A stretch of DNA of 19,573 nt, taken from Candidatus Cloacimonadota bacterium (GTDB lineage: Bacteria; Cloacimonadota; Cloacimonadia; Cloacimonadales; TCS61). The translations under genes and the position numbers were made by a program. Position 1 is the first letter of the stretch; the number at the start of each line of letters is the position of its first letter. The DNA is taken from assembly GCA_030592835.1 (NCBI GenBank), contig JAUVIJ010000008.1, positions 1 to 19,573 on the forward strand. Reading direction: 5' to 3'. Below the pieces are notes generated by a model. It had not been told where the DNA came from. It saw only the letters and a list, made by a program, of their open reading frames with translations, and searched no databases. Below are positions 7,709 through 15,304 of this stretch, in pieces.

Positions 7709-8401
7709 TTAGTCAATTTCAAAGATAGAATTTTCGATTATAAGCTTTGCCAGTTTAAGATCAATAGCGTCGGTAATTTTGAAATTCAGGGAGGAAGTTT
7801 CCACAACCTGAACCTGGTATCCATAATGCTCAACCAGAGCAGCATCATCTGTGAATGTTAAATTCTCCTCTGCAGCCTTTCGATGGCACTGTAGGATAAC
7901 TTCGAAACTGAAGACCTGAGGTGTTAAGGCATTGTATAATTCATCCCGGTTCGGAGTTGAAATCACCAGATCAGCTTTTACCAGTTTTATTGTATTTTTA
8001 ACCCTTGTTACAGGAATTACTGCCGGATATTTCTTTATAGCTTTCAGCAGAAGATTAATATCTTTCCCACTGATAAAAGGGCGTACTCCATCATGGATAA
8101 GGACATATTTGCAATTATTTTGACATACTTTCAATGCCTGGAAGACAGATTCTTGTCTCTTTTTTCCACCGGAAATGCATCTGATCTGTTTATCTGAAAA
8201 TTCTCGGGAGATGGAGCGGGAAAGGTTCTTAATATCATTAGTAGGAAGAGTTACTATAATGTTATCAATATCACGATTCAGGGAAAAGGGCTTAATAGTC
8301 CAGAAGAGTAGAGGTTTTCCGGAAATTTCCTGGTATTGTTTTTTGACAGAACTCTGCAGTCGGGACCCGATTCCTGCAGCCGTTATTATTGCTGTTATCA
8401 T
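7709..8401 (-). CDS. ispD: 2-C-methyl-D-erythritol 4-phosphate cytidylyltransferase
   Basis: IspD joins CTP and methylerythritol 4-phosphate to form CDP-methylerythritol, the MEP pathway step two before IspF. The 230-residue protein begins MITAIITAAGIGSRL, the glycine-rich nucleotide-binding loop, followed by KKQYQEISGKPLL with the conserved lysines. LIHDGVRPF, TPQVF and TDDAALVEHYG are further family motifs in the expected order. No convincing Shine-Dalgarno sequence precedes the ATG, but the start fits the family N-terminus. It lies 31 bp after the carboxymuconolactone decarboxylase-family gene and 39 bp before ispF. The two enzymes are separate here, not fused as in some proteobacteria. 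Confidence 0.96.
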   Translation of the reverse strand: MITAIITAAGIGSRLQSSVKKQYQEISGKPLLFWTIKPFSLNRDIDNIIVTLPTNDIKNLSRSISREFSDKQIRCISGGKKRQESVFQALKVCQNNCKYVLIHDGVRPFISGKDINLLLKAIKKYPAVIPVTRVKNTIKLVKADLVISTPNRDELYNALTPQVFSFEVILQCHRKAAEENLTFTDDAALVEHYGYQVQVVETSSLNFKITDAIDLKLAKLIIENSIFEID

Positions 8402-8432
8402 TATTTAAGGATTTGATTTCCAGTCAGGTTCA

Positions 8433-8753
8433 TCAATATTTCTTCAATTCATCATCAGCCCAGTTCAGAGCTGCGGCAACATTGGGAAAGCCTAAAGTAC
8501 TGGTTAAGGAGATCAAAGCATGATAAACATCTTCTTTAGTAGCACCATTTTCGAGGGCACGGCGAACGTGACTATGTACGGAACCTTCCGACCTGATGGC
8601 AGCAGCAGCACCCAGTTTTATCAGGTGAATGGTCTTTCCATCAAGAGGACCTTCATTCTTGGCAACTTCTCCCAGGTTTTCCACTGCGGCTATATAGCGG
8701 GGAAATTTTTCCTTCAGGAAATTGTACCATTTGGGGATGTTATGATGTGACAT
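8433..8753 (-). CDS. Carboxymuconolactone decarboxylase (CMD)-family protein
   Basis: A 106-residue all-helical protein of the CMD/AhpD-like superfamily, small, probably cytoplasmic and oligomeric. The core is LIKLGAAAAIRSEGSVHSHVRRAL followed by ENGATKEDVYHAL, the standard CMD signature. The Cys-x-x-Cys of AhpD-type disulfide reductases is absent: Ser58 and Ser61 appear to occupy those places, while E56, H60 and H62 remain. A thiol peroxidase-partner role is therefore unlikely. Members without cysteines have varied or unknown functions. AAAGGAGG lies seven bases before ATG, the strongest ribosome binding site in this part of the window, and a perfect AT-only inverted repeat overlaps its upstream edge. 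Confidence 0.85.
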   Translation of the reverse strand: MSHHNIPKWYNFLKEKFPRYIAAVENLGEVAKNEGPLDGKTIHLIKLGAAAAIRSEGSVHSHVRRALENGATKEDVYHALISLTSTLGFPNVAAALNWADDELKKY

Positions 8754-8764
8754 ATTATCCTCCT

Positions 8765-8800
8765 TTTAAAAATAATGTAAGTGAAGATATTATTTTTAAA
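8765..8800. promoter_or_regulatory. Perfect 12-bp AT-only inverted repeat before the CMD-family gene
   Basis: TTTAAAAATAAT (8765-8776) is exactly repeated in inverse at 8789-8800, with a 12-nt spacer. It lies in the 59-bp gap between the radical SAM stop and the CMD-family start, touching the ribosome binding site. It could be an operator or an RNA stem. It lacks the GC stem and U-tract of a terminator. Confidence 0.4.
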
Positions 8801-8812
8801 TGTGCAAGGAAT

Positions 8813-9748
8813 TTATTTTTTTATATAGAAGAATCTTCCTCTGGATTTGAGTTCGGAGTCAGTCAGATCCTTTGATAAAAGCTCCGATAAATACTTGTTC
8901 ACATCGTTGATATGCAGGTTAAGAATCTGGGACAGATCCTGATCTGTACAGAGTCTTCTCTTTAGTATCTCCAGGATCGTATCCGAAATCTCCTGTTTAA
9001 AACTGTCGATCAGGCTGCGAGGCTTCTTTTTGTACGTATATTCGACAAAAACAGGTTTGAAGGATTTTACTATTCTTAACAGGTCTTTATCTTCTACAGA
9101 ATTAACCCAGGGCTCTGTTCCCGGTCTGTCCAGAGTATTCAATTGAACCTTATCGGGTTTGATCCTGGTAATAATATGTTTAAATTTTCTGATCTCATCG
9201 TCGGCATCATTGATACCAGGCACAATAAAGATTTCCAGCCAGAGTTCTCCGGTAAATTGTTTATTGAACTTTATTAATCCCTCGATAATATCTTGAGCTT
9301 TAATACCTGCTACCGGTCTGTTGATCTTTTGAAAAATATTTTCAGAGACTGCATCCAGAGACGGAATAATTACGTCGAGCGGTAATAATTCCTGATGTAT
9401 ATCGAGTATAGTTAACAGGGTGGAATTAGTCAGCAGAGCAAGTTTGTATTGAGGGAACTCCAGCTTAAGAAATTTGATCACATCTCCGATACCGCTATTG
9501 AGAGTGGGTTCTCCAGCACCGGAAAAAGTTATGTAATCAAGCTTTGGTTCCGGGGTTAAATAATCCCTTAACTCTGAGATCACCTTATCCACGGGGACAT
9601 ATTGCAGTCGTTGATCAGTTAATCTGGTGGTTTTTCCTACCTCGCAGTAGATACAGTTCATACTGCAAACTTTGCTGGGAACAAGGTCGATTCCCAGTGA
9701 GATCCCCAGTCTCCGGGAGGGAACAGGACCGAAAAGATATTTATACAT
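8813..9748 (-). CDS. Radical SAM protein, COG0731 family, with C-terminal winged-helix-like region
   Basis: The protein has 311 residues. GPVPSRRLGISLGIDLVPSK precedes the radical SAM cluster motif C28-x3-C32-x2-C35 (CSMNCIYC), which binds a 4Fe-4S cluster for S-adenosylmethionine cleavage. TFSGAGEPTLN (about residues 79-89) is the second family motif. LEIFIVPGINDADDEI and TLDRPGTEPWV are typical of COG0731 proteins, which are distantly related to wyosine-synthesis TYW1. The last 65 or so residues (TILEILKRR...DLSQILNL...LSELLSKDL) look like a winged helix, suggesting DNA or RNA binding; this is inferred. The substrate is unknown. It starts 11 bp after the ftcD stop without a good Shine-Dalgarno sequence, so translation may be coupled to ftcD. 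Confidence 0.85.
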   Translation of the reverse strand: MYKYLFGPVPSRRLGISLGIDLVPSKVCSMNCIYCEVGKTTRLTDQRLQYVPVDKVISELRDYLTPEPKLDYITFSGAGEPTLNSGIGDVIKFLKLEFPQYKLALLTNSTLLTILDIHQELLPLDVIIPSLDAVSENIFQKINRPVAGIKAQDIIEGLIKFNKQFTGELWLEIFIVPGINDADDEIRKFKHIITRIKPDKVQLNTLDRPGTEPWVNSVEDKDLLRIVKSFKPVFVEYTYKKKPRSLIDSFKQEISDTILEILKRRLCTDQDLSQILNLHINDVNKYLSELLSKDLTDSELKSRGRFFYIKK

Positions 9749-9759
9749 TTCTGGTTGTT

Positions 9760-11424
9760 TTATACTCTTCCCTTAACATCTTTTTCAATTTGTAATGCCA
9801 GGGTATTGATCCAATTCAGGGTCTCTTCTGCTTTGGTCATGACATTAAATTTGAAATTTTCATCCTTGATACCGGGCATATTGATCTTAATATTAAGATA
9901 GGCTCCTTTAGCGGCAGCATTCGCTATAATAGCAGCTACTCCGGCGTCAGAAAGAGCATTCTTATTTCCGATCCTGGCTATCTTTTTGGCTAGTTCAACT
10001 GCATCTCTGGCTATTTTCAGAGTTTCCAGAGGAATTAATATTGCCTCTTTAGTAGCGTTCTCGATAGATTCAACTCGGATCTTTTTCTCTTCGTTGGTCT
10101 TTTTTGGTAAACGAGCGGCAGCCATCATACTGTAAAAAGCTTCAGTATCTTTATCAATAGCGATCAGAGATTCAAGTTTGATCTTTTGACCTTCTTCTGC
10201 CAGTTGATTGGATTCCTTCCAGAAATCCTCATATCCTTTTTTGCCGAAGGTCAGGTTTGCTACCATTGCTGAAAGAGCACCGGAAAGGGCTGAACAGAGA
10301 GCGGCGACACTTCCTCCACCCGGAGCCGGAGAATCCGATGAGAGTTCATCAGCAAAATCAGTAAGATTAAGATTCACCAGATTGTCTTTTTTTCTTATAG
10401 CATATTCGATGATCTTTTCATTAGTGGCAAAAGATCCCAGATCATCAAGACCCATCGATTGAATAGCTGTATCTATGATCATACTTTCGGGGATTCCTAT
10501 GCTTTCCCCAAGTTTATTCAGGTAGAATTTTCCAGCATCCAGGATCGCCTGCTTCGGTATTAATCCCACAAGCTCACTTCCTGTAACCTGTATACCTTTT
10601 TCGATTGCCAGTTCTCTTACCTTTTCAAGGACCAGATGAGGTGGAGTGATCTTATAATTGGTGAGATTTATACTGATCTGAGCTCTTTTATATTCGTCAA
10701 TATACCAGCCAACAGCTTTACAATGGGTAAATATACCAGGGGTTTTAATTTTATTACCGTCTTTATCTTTAAGGATTTTTCTATTTTTGTCTCGTTTGAA
10801 CCGACCCTTTTCTCGAATGTCAAGTGCCAGATCATGGGCTTTCTTTTTATCTCTAGTATTGAGATTTATATTATAGGCAATGAGAAATTCCCTGGCGCTG
10901 ACTGCAGTAGCACCTGATGTTTTATTGAATTTCTGGGGTCCAAAATCGGGTTTCCAGTATGGGTCTTTCATTTTCTTAGGTAGAGCTTCATATTCTCCTT
11001 TACGAACCTCGGCGAGATTTCTCCATTCTGGTTTTGTTGCAGCATTTTCGTATAAATAGATAGGTATTCCCAGCTCATCTCCAACGCGTATTCCCAGTTT
11101 TTTAGCCAGTTCAACACATTCTTCCATGGTAATTCCGGCGACAGGAACGAAGGGGCATACATCAGTTGCTCCCATTCGGGGGTGAGCTCCTTTGTGTTTG
11201 CTCATATCTATTAGTTCGGATGCTTTTTTGATCCCTTGAAATGCACTCTCAACTACCGAAACCGGATCACCGACGAAAGTGAATACTGTTCTGTTGGTGT
11301 CTGCACCTGGATCGACATCGAGTAAAGTTACACCTTTTACCGCACTTATCGCTGCAGCGATTTTATCCAGTAATTTTTGGTCGCGACCCTCACTGAAATT
11401 AGGGACACACTCAACAATTTTCAT
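9760..11424 (-). CDS. ftcD: Bifunctional glutamate formiminotransferase / formimino-THF cyclodeaminase
   Basis: The product moves the formimino group from formiminoglutamate (histidine breakdown) to tetrahydrofolate and then releases ammonia to give methenyl-THF. The N-terminal transferase domain (about 1-335) starts KIVECVPNFSEGRD. It has KHKGAHPRMGATD at 77-89, where H81 corresponds to the catalytic histidine of the mammalian enzyme. The cyclodeaminase domain (about 354-550) has SPAPGGGSVAALC at 365-377, a folate-binding motif. At 554 residues it is slightly longer than the mammalian fusion (about 541). An insertion of charged residues near 205-230 (GRFKRDKNRKILKDKDGNK) looks like an extended loop. 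A seven-G run three bases before ATG acts as an unusual Shine-Dalgarno sequence. No hut genes are in the window; a role in purine-derived formiminoglycine breakdown is a possible alternative. Confidence 0.93.
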   Translation of the reverse strand: MKIVECVPNFSEGRDQKLLDKIAAAISAVKGVTLLDVDPGADTNRTVFTFVGDPVSVVESAFQGIKKASELIDMSKHKGAHPRMGATDVCPFVPVAGITMEECVELAKKLGIRVGDELGIPIYLYENAATKPEWRNLAEVRKGEYEALPKKMKDPYWKPDFGPQKFNKTSGATAVSAREFLIAYNINLNTRDKKKAHDLALDIREKGRFKRDKNRKILKDKDGNKIKTPGIFTHCKAVGWYIDEYKRAQISINLTNYKITPPHLVLEKVRELAIEKGIQVTGSELVGLIPKQAILDAGKFYLNKLGESIGIPESMIIDTAIQSMGLDDLGSFATNEKIIEYAIRKKDNLVNLNLTDFADELSSDSPAPGGGSVAALCSALSGALSAMVANLTFGKKGYEDFWKESNQLAEEGQKIKLESLIAIDKDTEAFYSMMAAARLPKKTNEEKKIRVESIENATKEAILIPLETLKIARDAVELAKKIARIGNKNALSDAGVAAIIANAAAKGAYLNIKINMPGIKDENFKFNVMTKAEETLNWINTLALQIEKDVKGRV

Positions 11425-11426
11425 TT

Positions 11427-11433
11427 CCCCCCC
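11427..11433 (-). promoter_or_regulatory. Homopolymeric G7 ribosome binding site of ftcD
   Basis: On the - strand, seven consecutive G precede AA-ATG (start codon 11424-11422) with only two intervening A/T bases. This is the only purine-rich motif near the start. It is short-spaced for a classical Shine-Dalgarno sequence, and homopolymers of this kind can vary in length by slippage. Confidence 0.5.
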
Positions 11434-11481
11434 ATTATCTCTTTTACATTTATTATTTTTAATCGGGATCTGTAATATTTT

Positions 11482-11519
11482 GATGATTTCAAGATTATGT
11501 AATCAAATAGAAAATCATC
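11482..11519. repeat. Nested AT-rich inverted repeat upstream of ftcD
   Basis: GATGATTT (11482-11489) pairs with AAATCATC (11512-11519), and inside it GATTA (11493-11497) pairs with TAATC (11500-11504). It lies about 60-95 bp upstream of the ftcD start on the - strand, where an operator or promoter would be expected. Role unknown. Confidence 0.4.
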
Positions 11520-11607
11520 TAATGTGATTTCAGTATCCCAATTTTGAGTAATTAATGACTGATTAAAGCTAAGCTTAGATTCGTCAAATATTTTGTGAAT
11601 TTTATTG

Positions 11608-11612
11608 TTTAA
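11608..11612. repeat. Left target-site duplication TTTAA of the MITE-like element
   Basis: TTTAA immediately precedes the left terminal repeat CCCAGATAATGCA. An identical TTTAA immediately follows the right terminal repeat at 11776-11780, as expected for a 5-bp transposase-made duplication. Confidence 0.65.
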
Positions 11613-11775
11613 CCCAGATAATGCAGTAGAGGTTTATTGAAGAGTAGTAATATTTTATCGGGGGATGGTTTAGAAAATTTTGGTGCATATCATAAAGATA
11701 TTCAGAAACAATTTTGTAAATCACTCACACATAAAAGAATGCTGCTATTTGCAAAGTTCTATTGCATTATCTGGG
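11613..11775. mobile_element. MITE-like non-autonomous element, 163 bp, with terminal inverted repeats
   Basis: The left end CCCAGATAATGCAGTAGA (11613-11630) is repeated in inverse at the right end (11758-11775) with one mismatch in 18 bases. The two ends are directly flanked by a 5-bp direct repeat TTTAA. No reading frame of meaningful length lies inside, so the element cannot encode a transposase and would need one supplied in trans. The interior is AT-rich apart from a short GGGGG run near 11660. Taking the element and one TTTAA out joins guaD to sequence that gives a stop codon one residue later, which supports a simple insertion. The family is not assigned: ends in CCC with a 5-bp, TTAA-containing target fit more than one insertion-sequence family. 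Confidence 0.7.
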
Positions 11776-12990
11776 TTTAAATACTAATTGTCCAGAAATA
11801 TAGACCTTTTTTACCTTGATATCTTCACCCAGATAAAGTAAAGCAGAGAGAATACCTTCTTTCGTATGATTGCTACTAGTCTTTATTTTCAAGAAAGTCA
11901 GATCAGCTTCTTTACCTGTTTCTATAGATCCCAGTGTTTCGTTTTTCTGTAAAAGTTCTGCATTCCCCAGGGTTGCATTATAAAATGCTTCTGCGGGAGT
12001 AACTATGATTTCGTTTTGGATATAGTTGGACATTTTCATCACATGTAGCATAGACAGTGATGTTCCTGCTCCTACATCAGATCCCAGTCCGTAGCGGATT
12101 CCCTTCTGTTTGATTTCAGACAGGGGAAATCTTCCGCTTTTAAGGAAAAAATTGGAATCGGGACAATGCACAATCCCTGCACCCGAGTTTTTTATCATAG
12201 TAAGTTCATCATCATTTACATGGATGGCATGTCCAAGCAAGGTTTTGGGAGTCAGTAGTTTGTGTTTTTCATAGACATGGGTATAATTTTTTGCCTGTGG
12301 ATACAGACGCCTGACCTGCAGAATTTCTTCCGGATTTTCAGATAGATGGGTCTGAATGTATGCGTCATTAGCAGAGGCGAATTCTCCGGTTCTCCGCATC
12401 AGTCGAGGAGAACAACTGAGTGCAAACCTGGGAGAAAATATATATTCCATCCTGGATGTTGCCTGATTCCATTTCTTAAAGAGTTCTACGCTTTCCTGGT
12501 ATGATCTATCACTGTTTTCCCTCAGGAAACCTGGTTCACCTCGATCCATCATGGTTTTTCCCATGATTACTCTATTTCCGATGGATTCTGCAACCTCGAA
12601 AGCAAGATCACAAGCAGTTTTAAAAGGTGAAATATAAACCACAGCAGTTGTCGTTCCTGCTGCAAGAAGTTCATTGAAAAAATCCCGGGCAATTTGCTTT
12701 GCAAAAGATTCATCTGCAGATTTCAATTCTTCCGAAAAAATGTGATTATTGAGCCAGGAGAGAAGATTTGTACTATGTTTACCCCGAGCATATAACTGGG
12801 AAAGATGGACATGGGCATCGATTAAACCAGGAATACAGACAAGGTCTGAGCAGTCTAAGTAAGCTGAAGAATGTTTGTTAGAGATATTAGAAATCAATCC
12901 CCGGGAAATAGTAACGAAAACATTTTTCTTCAGGATAATATTATTAACTGAGAGAGGCGTGAGAATATTAGTTTTTATGACTTGCATCAA
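11767..12990 (-). CDS. guaD: Guanine deaminase (amidohydrolase)
   Basis: GuaD hydrolyses guanine to xanthine and ammonia with one zinc ion in a TIM-barrel. Zinc ligands are visible as H60 and H62 (PGLIDAHVH), H215 (QTHLSEN, with E218 as proton shuttle), H254 (LLGHAIH) and D305 (GLGSDVGAGTS). FSPRFALSCS (about 185-194) and HCPDSNFFLKSG (about 275-286) are guanine deaminase motifs rather than general chlorohydrolase ones. At 407 residues it is a little shorter than the E. coli enzyme (about 440). The start ATGATG overlaps the 3' end of the CNNM gene by 23 bp, suggesting coupling. The last codons CCC AGA TAA come from the terminal repeat of the inserted 163-bp element, so the natural ending FKQ-stop has become FKPR-stop. 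The enzyme core is intact. Confidence 0.9.
   Translation of the reverse strand: MMQVIKTNILTPLSVNNIILKKNVFVTISRGLISNISNKHSSAYLDCSDLVCIPGLIDAHVHLSQLYARGKHSTNLLSWLNNHIFSEELKSADESFAKQIARDFFNELLAAGTTTAVVYISPFKTACDLAFEVAESIGNRVIMGKTMMDRGEPGFLRENSDRSYQESVELFKKWNQATSRMEYIFSPRFALSCSPRLMRRTGEFASANDAYIQTHLSENPEEILQVRRLYPQAKNYTHVYEKHKLLTPKTLLGHAIHVNDDELTMIKNSGAGIVHCPDSNFFLKSGRFPLSEIKQKGIRYGLGSDVGAGTSLSMLHVMKMSNYIQNEIIVTPAEAFYNATLGNAELLQKNETLGSIETGKEADLTFLKIKTSSNHTKEGILSALLYLGEDIKVKKVYISGQLVFKPR
11776..11780. repeat. Right target-site duplication TTTAA of the MITE-like element
   Basis: TTTAA directly follows the right terminal repeat (ending CTGGG). On the - strand it forms part of the last codons of guaD (TTT AAA, Phe-Lys). 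Confidence 0.65.
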
Positions 12991-14233
12991 TATTGTTTTC
13001 TAAAAGGTCGATTTGAACTTTAATAATCTTTGTGTTTGTGGCTTGGATAACAGTTATCTCACAATCATTGATCTTGAGTTTTGTTTTACGAGGAGGAATT
13101 TTTGCCAGTTGATCAATTATAAGACCGGCAATGGTTTCATAATCACCTTCTGGCAGATTCATATTAAATTCATCATTAAGGAAATCGATCTCAACGAATC
13201 CCTGAACCAGATAACTGTTTTTACCGATTATCTCAATTTCCTCTGATGTTGTGTCATATTCGTCTTCGATCTCACCGACAATTTCTTCCAGAATGTCTTC
13301 GATGGTAACCAAACCAGCCGTACCACCAAAAGCATCGACAATAATAGCCATACTGTTCTTGTGATTCTGCATCTCGGTTAACAGCTTATTGACGTCCATA
13401 GTCTCGGGGGCATAATAAGCTTTTCTGACAAAATCTTCGGCTGAAAGTTTTTTCTCATTCTTCTGAAGAAGATCATAAATGATCAGGATACCTTTGATAT
13501 CATCCAGATCATCACCGTAAACCGGGAATCTTGTATATCCTTCTTTTTTTGCGATTGCAATAACTTCATCAAGAGGTGTTTTTTCTGGAAGTGCTGCGAT
13601 TTCCGTACGATGGATCATTACATTTTCAGCTTTTAATTCACTGAATTCAAGCGCTTCTTCCAGCATTTCTCTCTGATGTTCATGCAAAGCACTGCCTTTT
13701 AGTGATTCTTCTAGAATATTAGAAATATCCTCTCTGGTGACCAGATATGCACCGTTCTGATTAGGTAGTCTGAAGATTCTTGCGAACAGGGAATTCAAAG
13801 CGGATACGAATTTAACAAATGGGATCAGGAGAGTAGAAAAGAAAATAAGTAAAGGTATAAATCTAGGAACAAGCCTATTCGATTTTTCCCGAAAGATAGC
13901 TTTGGGAATAATTTCAGCAAAAACCAAGATCAAACCTGCCAGGATCAGAGTTATGATCTCTTCGGTAATTGAAGTTGCTTTCTTCCAGGAGTTGAATATA
14001 TAAATACTGAGAGATGAAATAATAACAATGGAAATGTTGTTGCCGAAGAGGATTGTACCGAACATGCGATCGGGATTTTCCAGGAAATTAAGAACCTGTT
14101 TTTTCTTCTTACTGTTTCTAGCATCTTTTTCTAATTTTAATCTATCAATAGAGATCAAACCAGTTTCAATTCCGGAAAAGAATACGGACAGCAAAAAGAA
14201 GACCGCGATCAGGAAATACGAGGCTATTATCAT
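12968..14233 (-). CDS. CNNM/CorC-HlyC-family membrane protein with CBS domains
   Basis: The protein has 421 residues. The N-terminal DUF21/CNNM membrane domain (about 1-155) has three or four hydrophobic segments (2-19, 59-80, 92-110, 123-147) and the conserved FFSGIETGLIS and ILFGNNIS motifs. A CBS pair follows (about 205-325), with MIHRTEIAALP, GYTRFPVYGDDLDDIKGIL and GTAGLVTIEDILEEIVGEIEDEYD. The last 90 residues are the CorC_HlyC domain (YLVQGFVEIDFLN...PEGDYETIAGLI). Family members are linked to magnesium export or sensing; 'hemolysin' is a historic label. The GldE gliding protein of Bacteroidetes belongs to the same family, so that is an alternative. Its ATG overlaps the prfA stop by one base (TAATG). 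Confidence 0.92.
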   Translation of the reverse strand: MIIASYFLIAVFFLLSVFFSGIETGLISIDRLKLEKDARNSKKKKQVLNFLENPDRMFGTILFGNNISIVIISSLSIYIFNSWKKATSITEEIITLILAGLILVFAEIIPKAIFREKSNRLVPRFIPLLIFFSTLLIPFVKFVSALNSLFARIFRLPNQNGAYLVTREDISNILEESLKGSALHEHQREMLEEALEFSELKAENVMIHRTEIAALPEKTPLDEVIAIAKKEGYTRFPVYGDDLDDIKGILIIYDLLQKNEKKLSAEDFVRKAYYAPETMDVNKLLTEMQNHKNSMAIIVDAFGGTAGLVTIEDILEEIVGEIEDEYDTTSEEIEIIGKNSYLVQGFVEIDFLNDEFNMNLPEGDYETIAGLIIDQLAKIPPRKTKLKINDCEITVIQATNTKIIKVQIDLLENNIDASHKN

Positions 14234-15300
14234 TAATTATTTACTTTTTCCTGTTTATATGCTATTCTGAGAGCATCGATAAACTCGTCTAATTCACCCA
14301 CCAATATTGAGTTGAGTTTGTAAGATGTCAAATTTATTCTATGATCGGTAACCCGTGATTGAGGAAAATTGTAGGTTCTGATCTTTGCACTTCGATCACC
14401 GGAACCTACTTGTGATTTTCTGGAAATAGCTATTTCCGCCTCATGTTTAGCTATCTCCAGATCCAGCAGTCTTGAACGAAGTACCTTTAGTGCTTTAGAT
14501 TTATTTTTCAGTTGGGATTTTTCATCCTGACAAGTTACCACCAAACCTGTGGGTAGATGAGTGATCCTGACTGCAGAATCTGTGGTATTAACGCTTTGTC
14601 CGCCATGTCCGGAGGAGCGATAAACATCAATTTTAAGATCTTTCTCTTTGATCACTACATCGACTTCGTCTGCTTCCGGAAGAACTGCAACAGAAATTGC
14701 TGAAGTATGGATTCTTCCCTGAGATTCAGTTTCCGGGACTCTTTGAACTCGATGTACACCACTTTCGAAACGCATTGTTCCAAAAACGTTATTTCCCGCC
14801 AAGTGAAAAATGATCTCCCTAAAACCTCCCACTCCTGTAGGATTAGAAGACAGGACCGTCTTTTTCCAACACTTTTTTTCCGCATAATAGCTATACATTC
14901 TGTAAAGGTCGGCAACAAATAGAGCAGCTTCTTCACCCCCGGTTCCTGCTCGGATCTCGACTATAACATCTTTTTCATCATTAGGATCTTTGGGAACGAG
15001 CAGATTTTTCAGGATCTCCAGATTCTGATTTAATCTTTCCTCATCTTCTTTGATCTCTTCCTGAGCAAGTTGGATAAGGTCTTTATCTTTTTCATTATTT
15101 ATCAGTTCTGTATTTTCTTTGATCGTACTCTTCAGTTCCTGGACAGAACCGTAGATATTCAGGATTTCACCCAGTTCCCGAAAACGGCGAGATATTTTTT
15201 TAAATTTTCTTTGATTGCTCATTTGAGCAGGATCGATGATGATAGTTTCCAATTGTTCGTATTCTAACTGCAGCTTTTTAAGTTTATCTTCAGGAATCAT
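14233..15300 (-). CDS. prfA: Peptide chain release factor 1
   Basis: RF1 reads UAA and UAG stop codons and triggers peptide release on the ribosome. The protein has 355 residues, normal for the family. The tripeptide anticodon is P189-E190-T191 (RVQRVPETESQGRIHTS), a common variant of the P-x-T motif. The catalytic G233-G234-Q235 lies in SSGHGGQSVNTTDSAVRITH; its glutamine is normally methylated by PrmC, whose gene is not in this window. RF2 is excluded because the SPF motif is missing. It starts five bases after the yqhQ stop, without a clear Shine-Dalgarno sequence. Downstream is the CNNM gene, not prmC as in many bacteria. Confidence 0.97.
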   Translation of the reverse strand: MIPEDKLKKLQLEYEQLETIIIDPAQMSNQRKFKKISRRFRELGEILNIYGSVQELKSTIKENTELINNEKDKDLIQLAQEEIKEDEERLNQNLEILKNLLVPKDPNDEKDVIVEIRAGTGGEEAALFVADLYRMYSYYAEKKCWKKTVLSSNPTGVGGFREIIFHLAGNNVFGTMRFESGVHRVQRVPETESQGRIHTSAISVAVLPEADEVDVVIKEKDLKIDVYRSSGHGGQSVNTTDSAVRITHLPTGLVVTCQDEKSQLKNKSKALKVLRSRLLDLEIAKHEAEIAISRKSQVGSGDRSAKIRTYNFPQSRVTDHRINLTSYKLNSILVGELDEFIDALRIAYKQEKVNN

Positions 15301-15304
15301 ATTT

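Noticed and set aside
10636..10917. Forward-strand frame of 93 residues inside ftcD.
   Set aside because: It is a shadow of the well-conserved ftcD frame.
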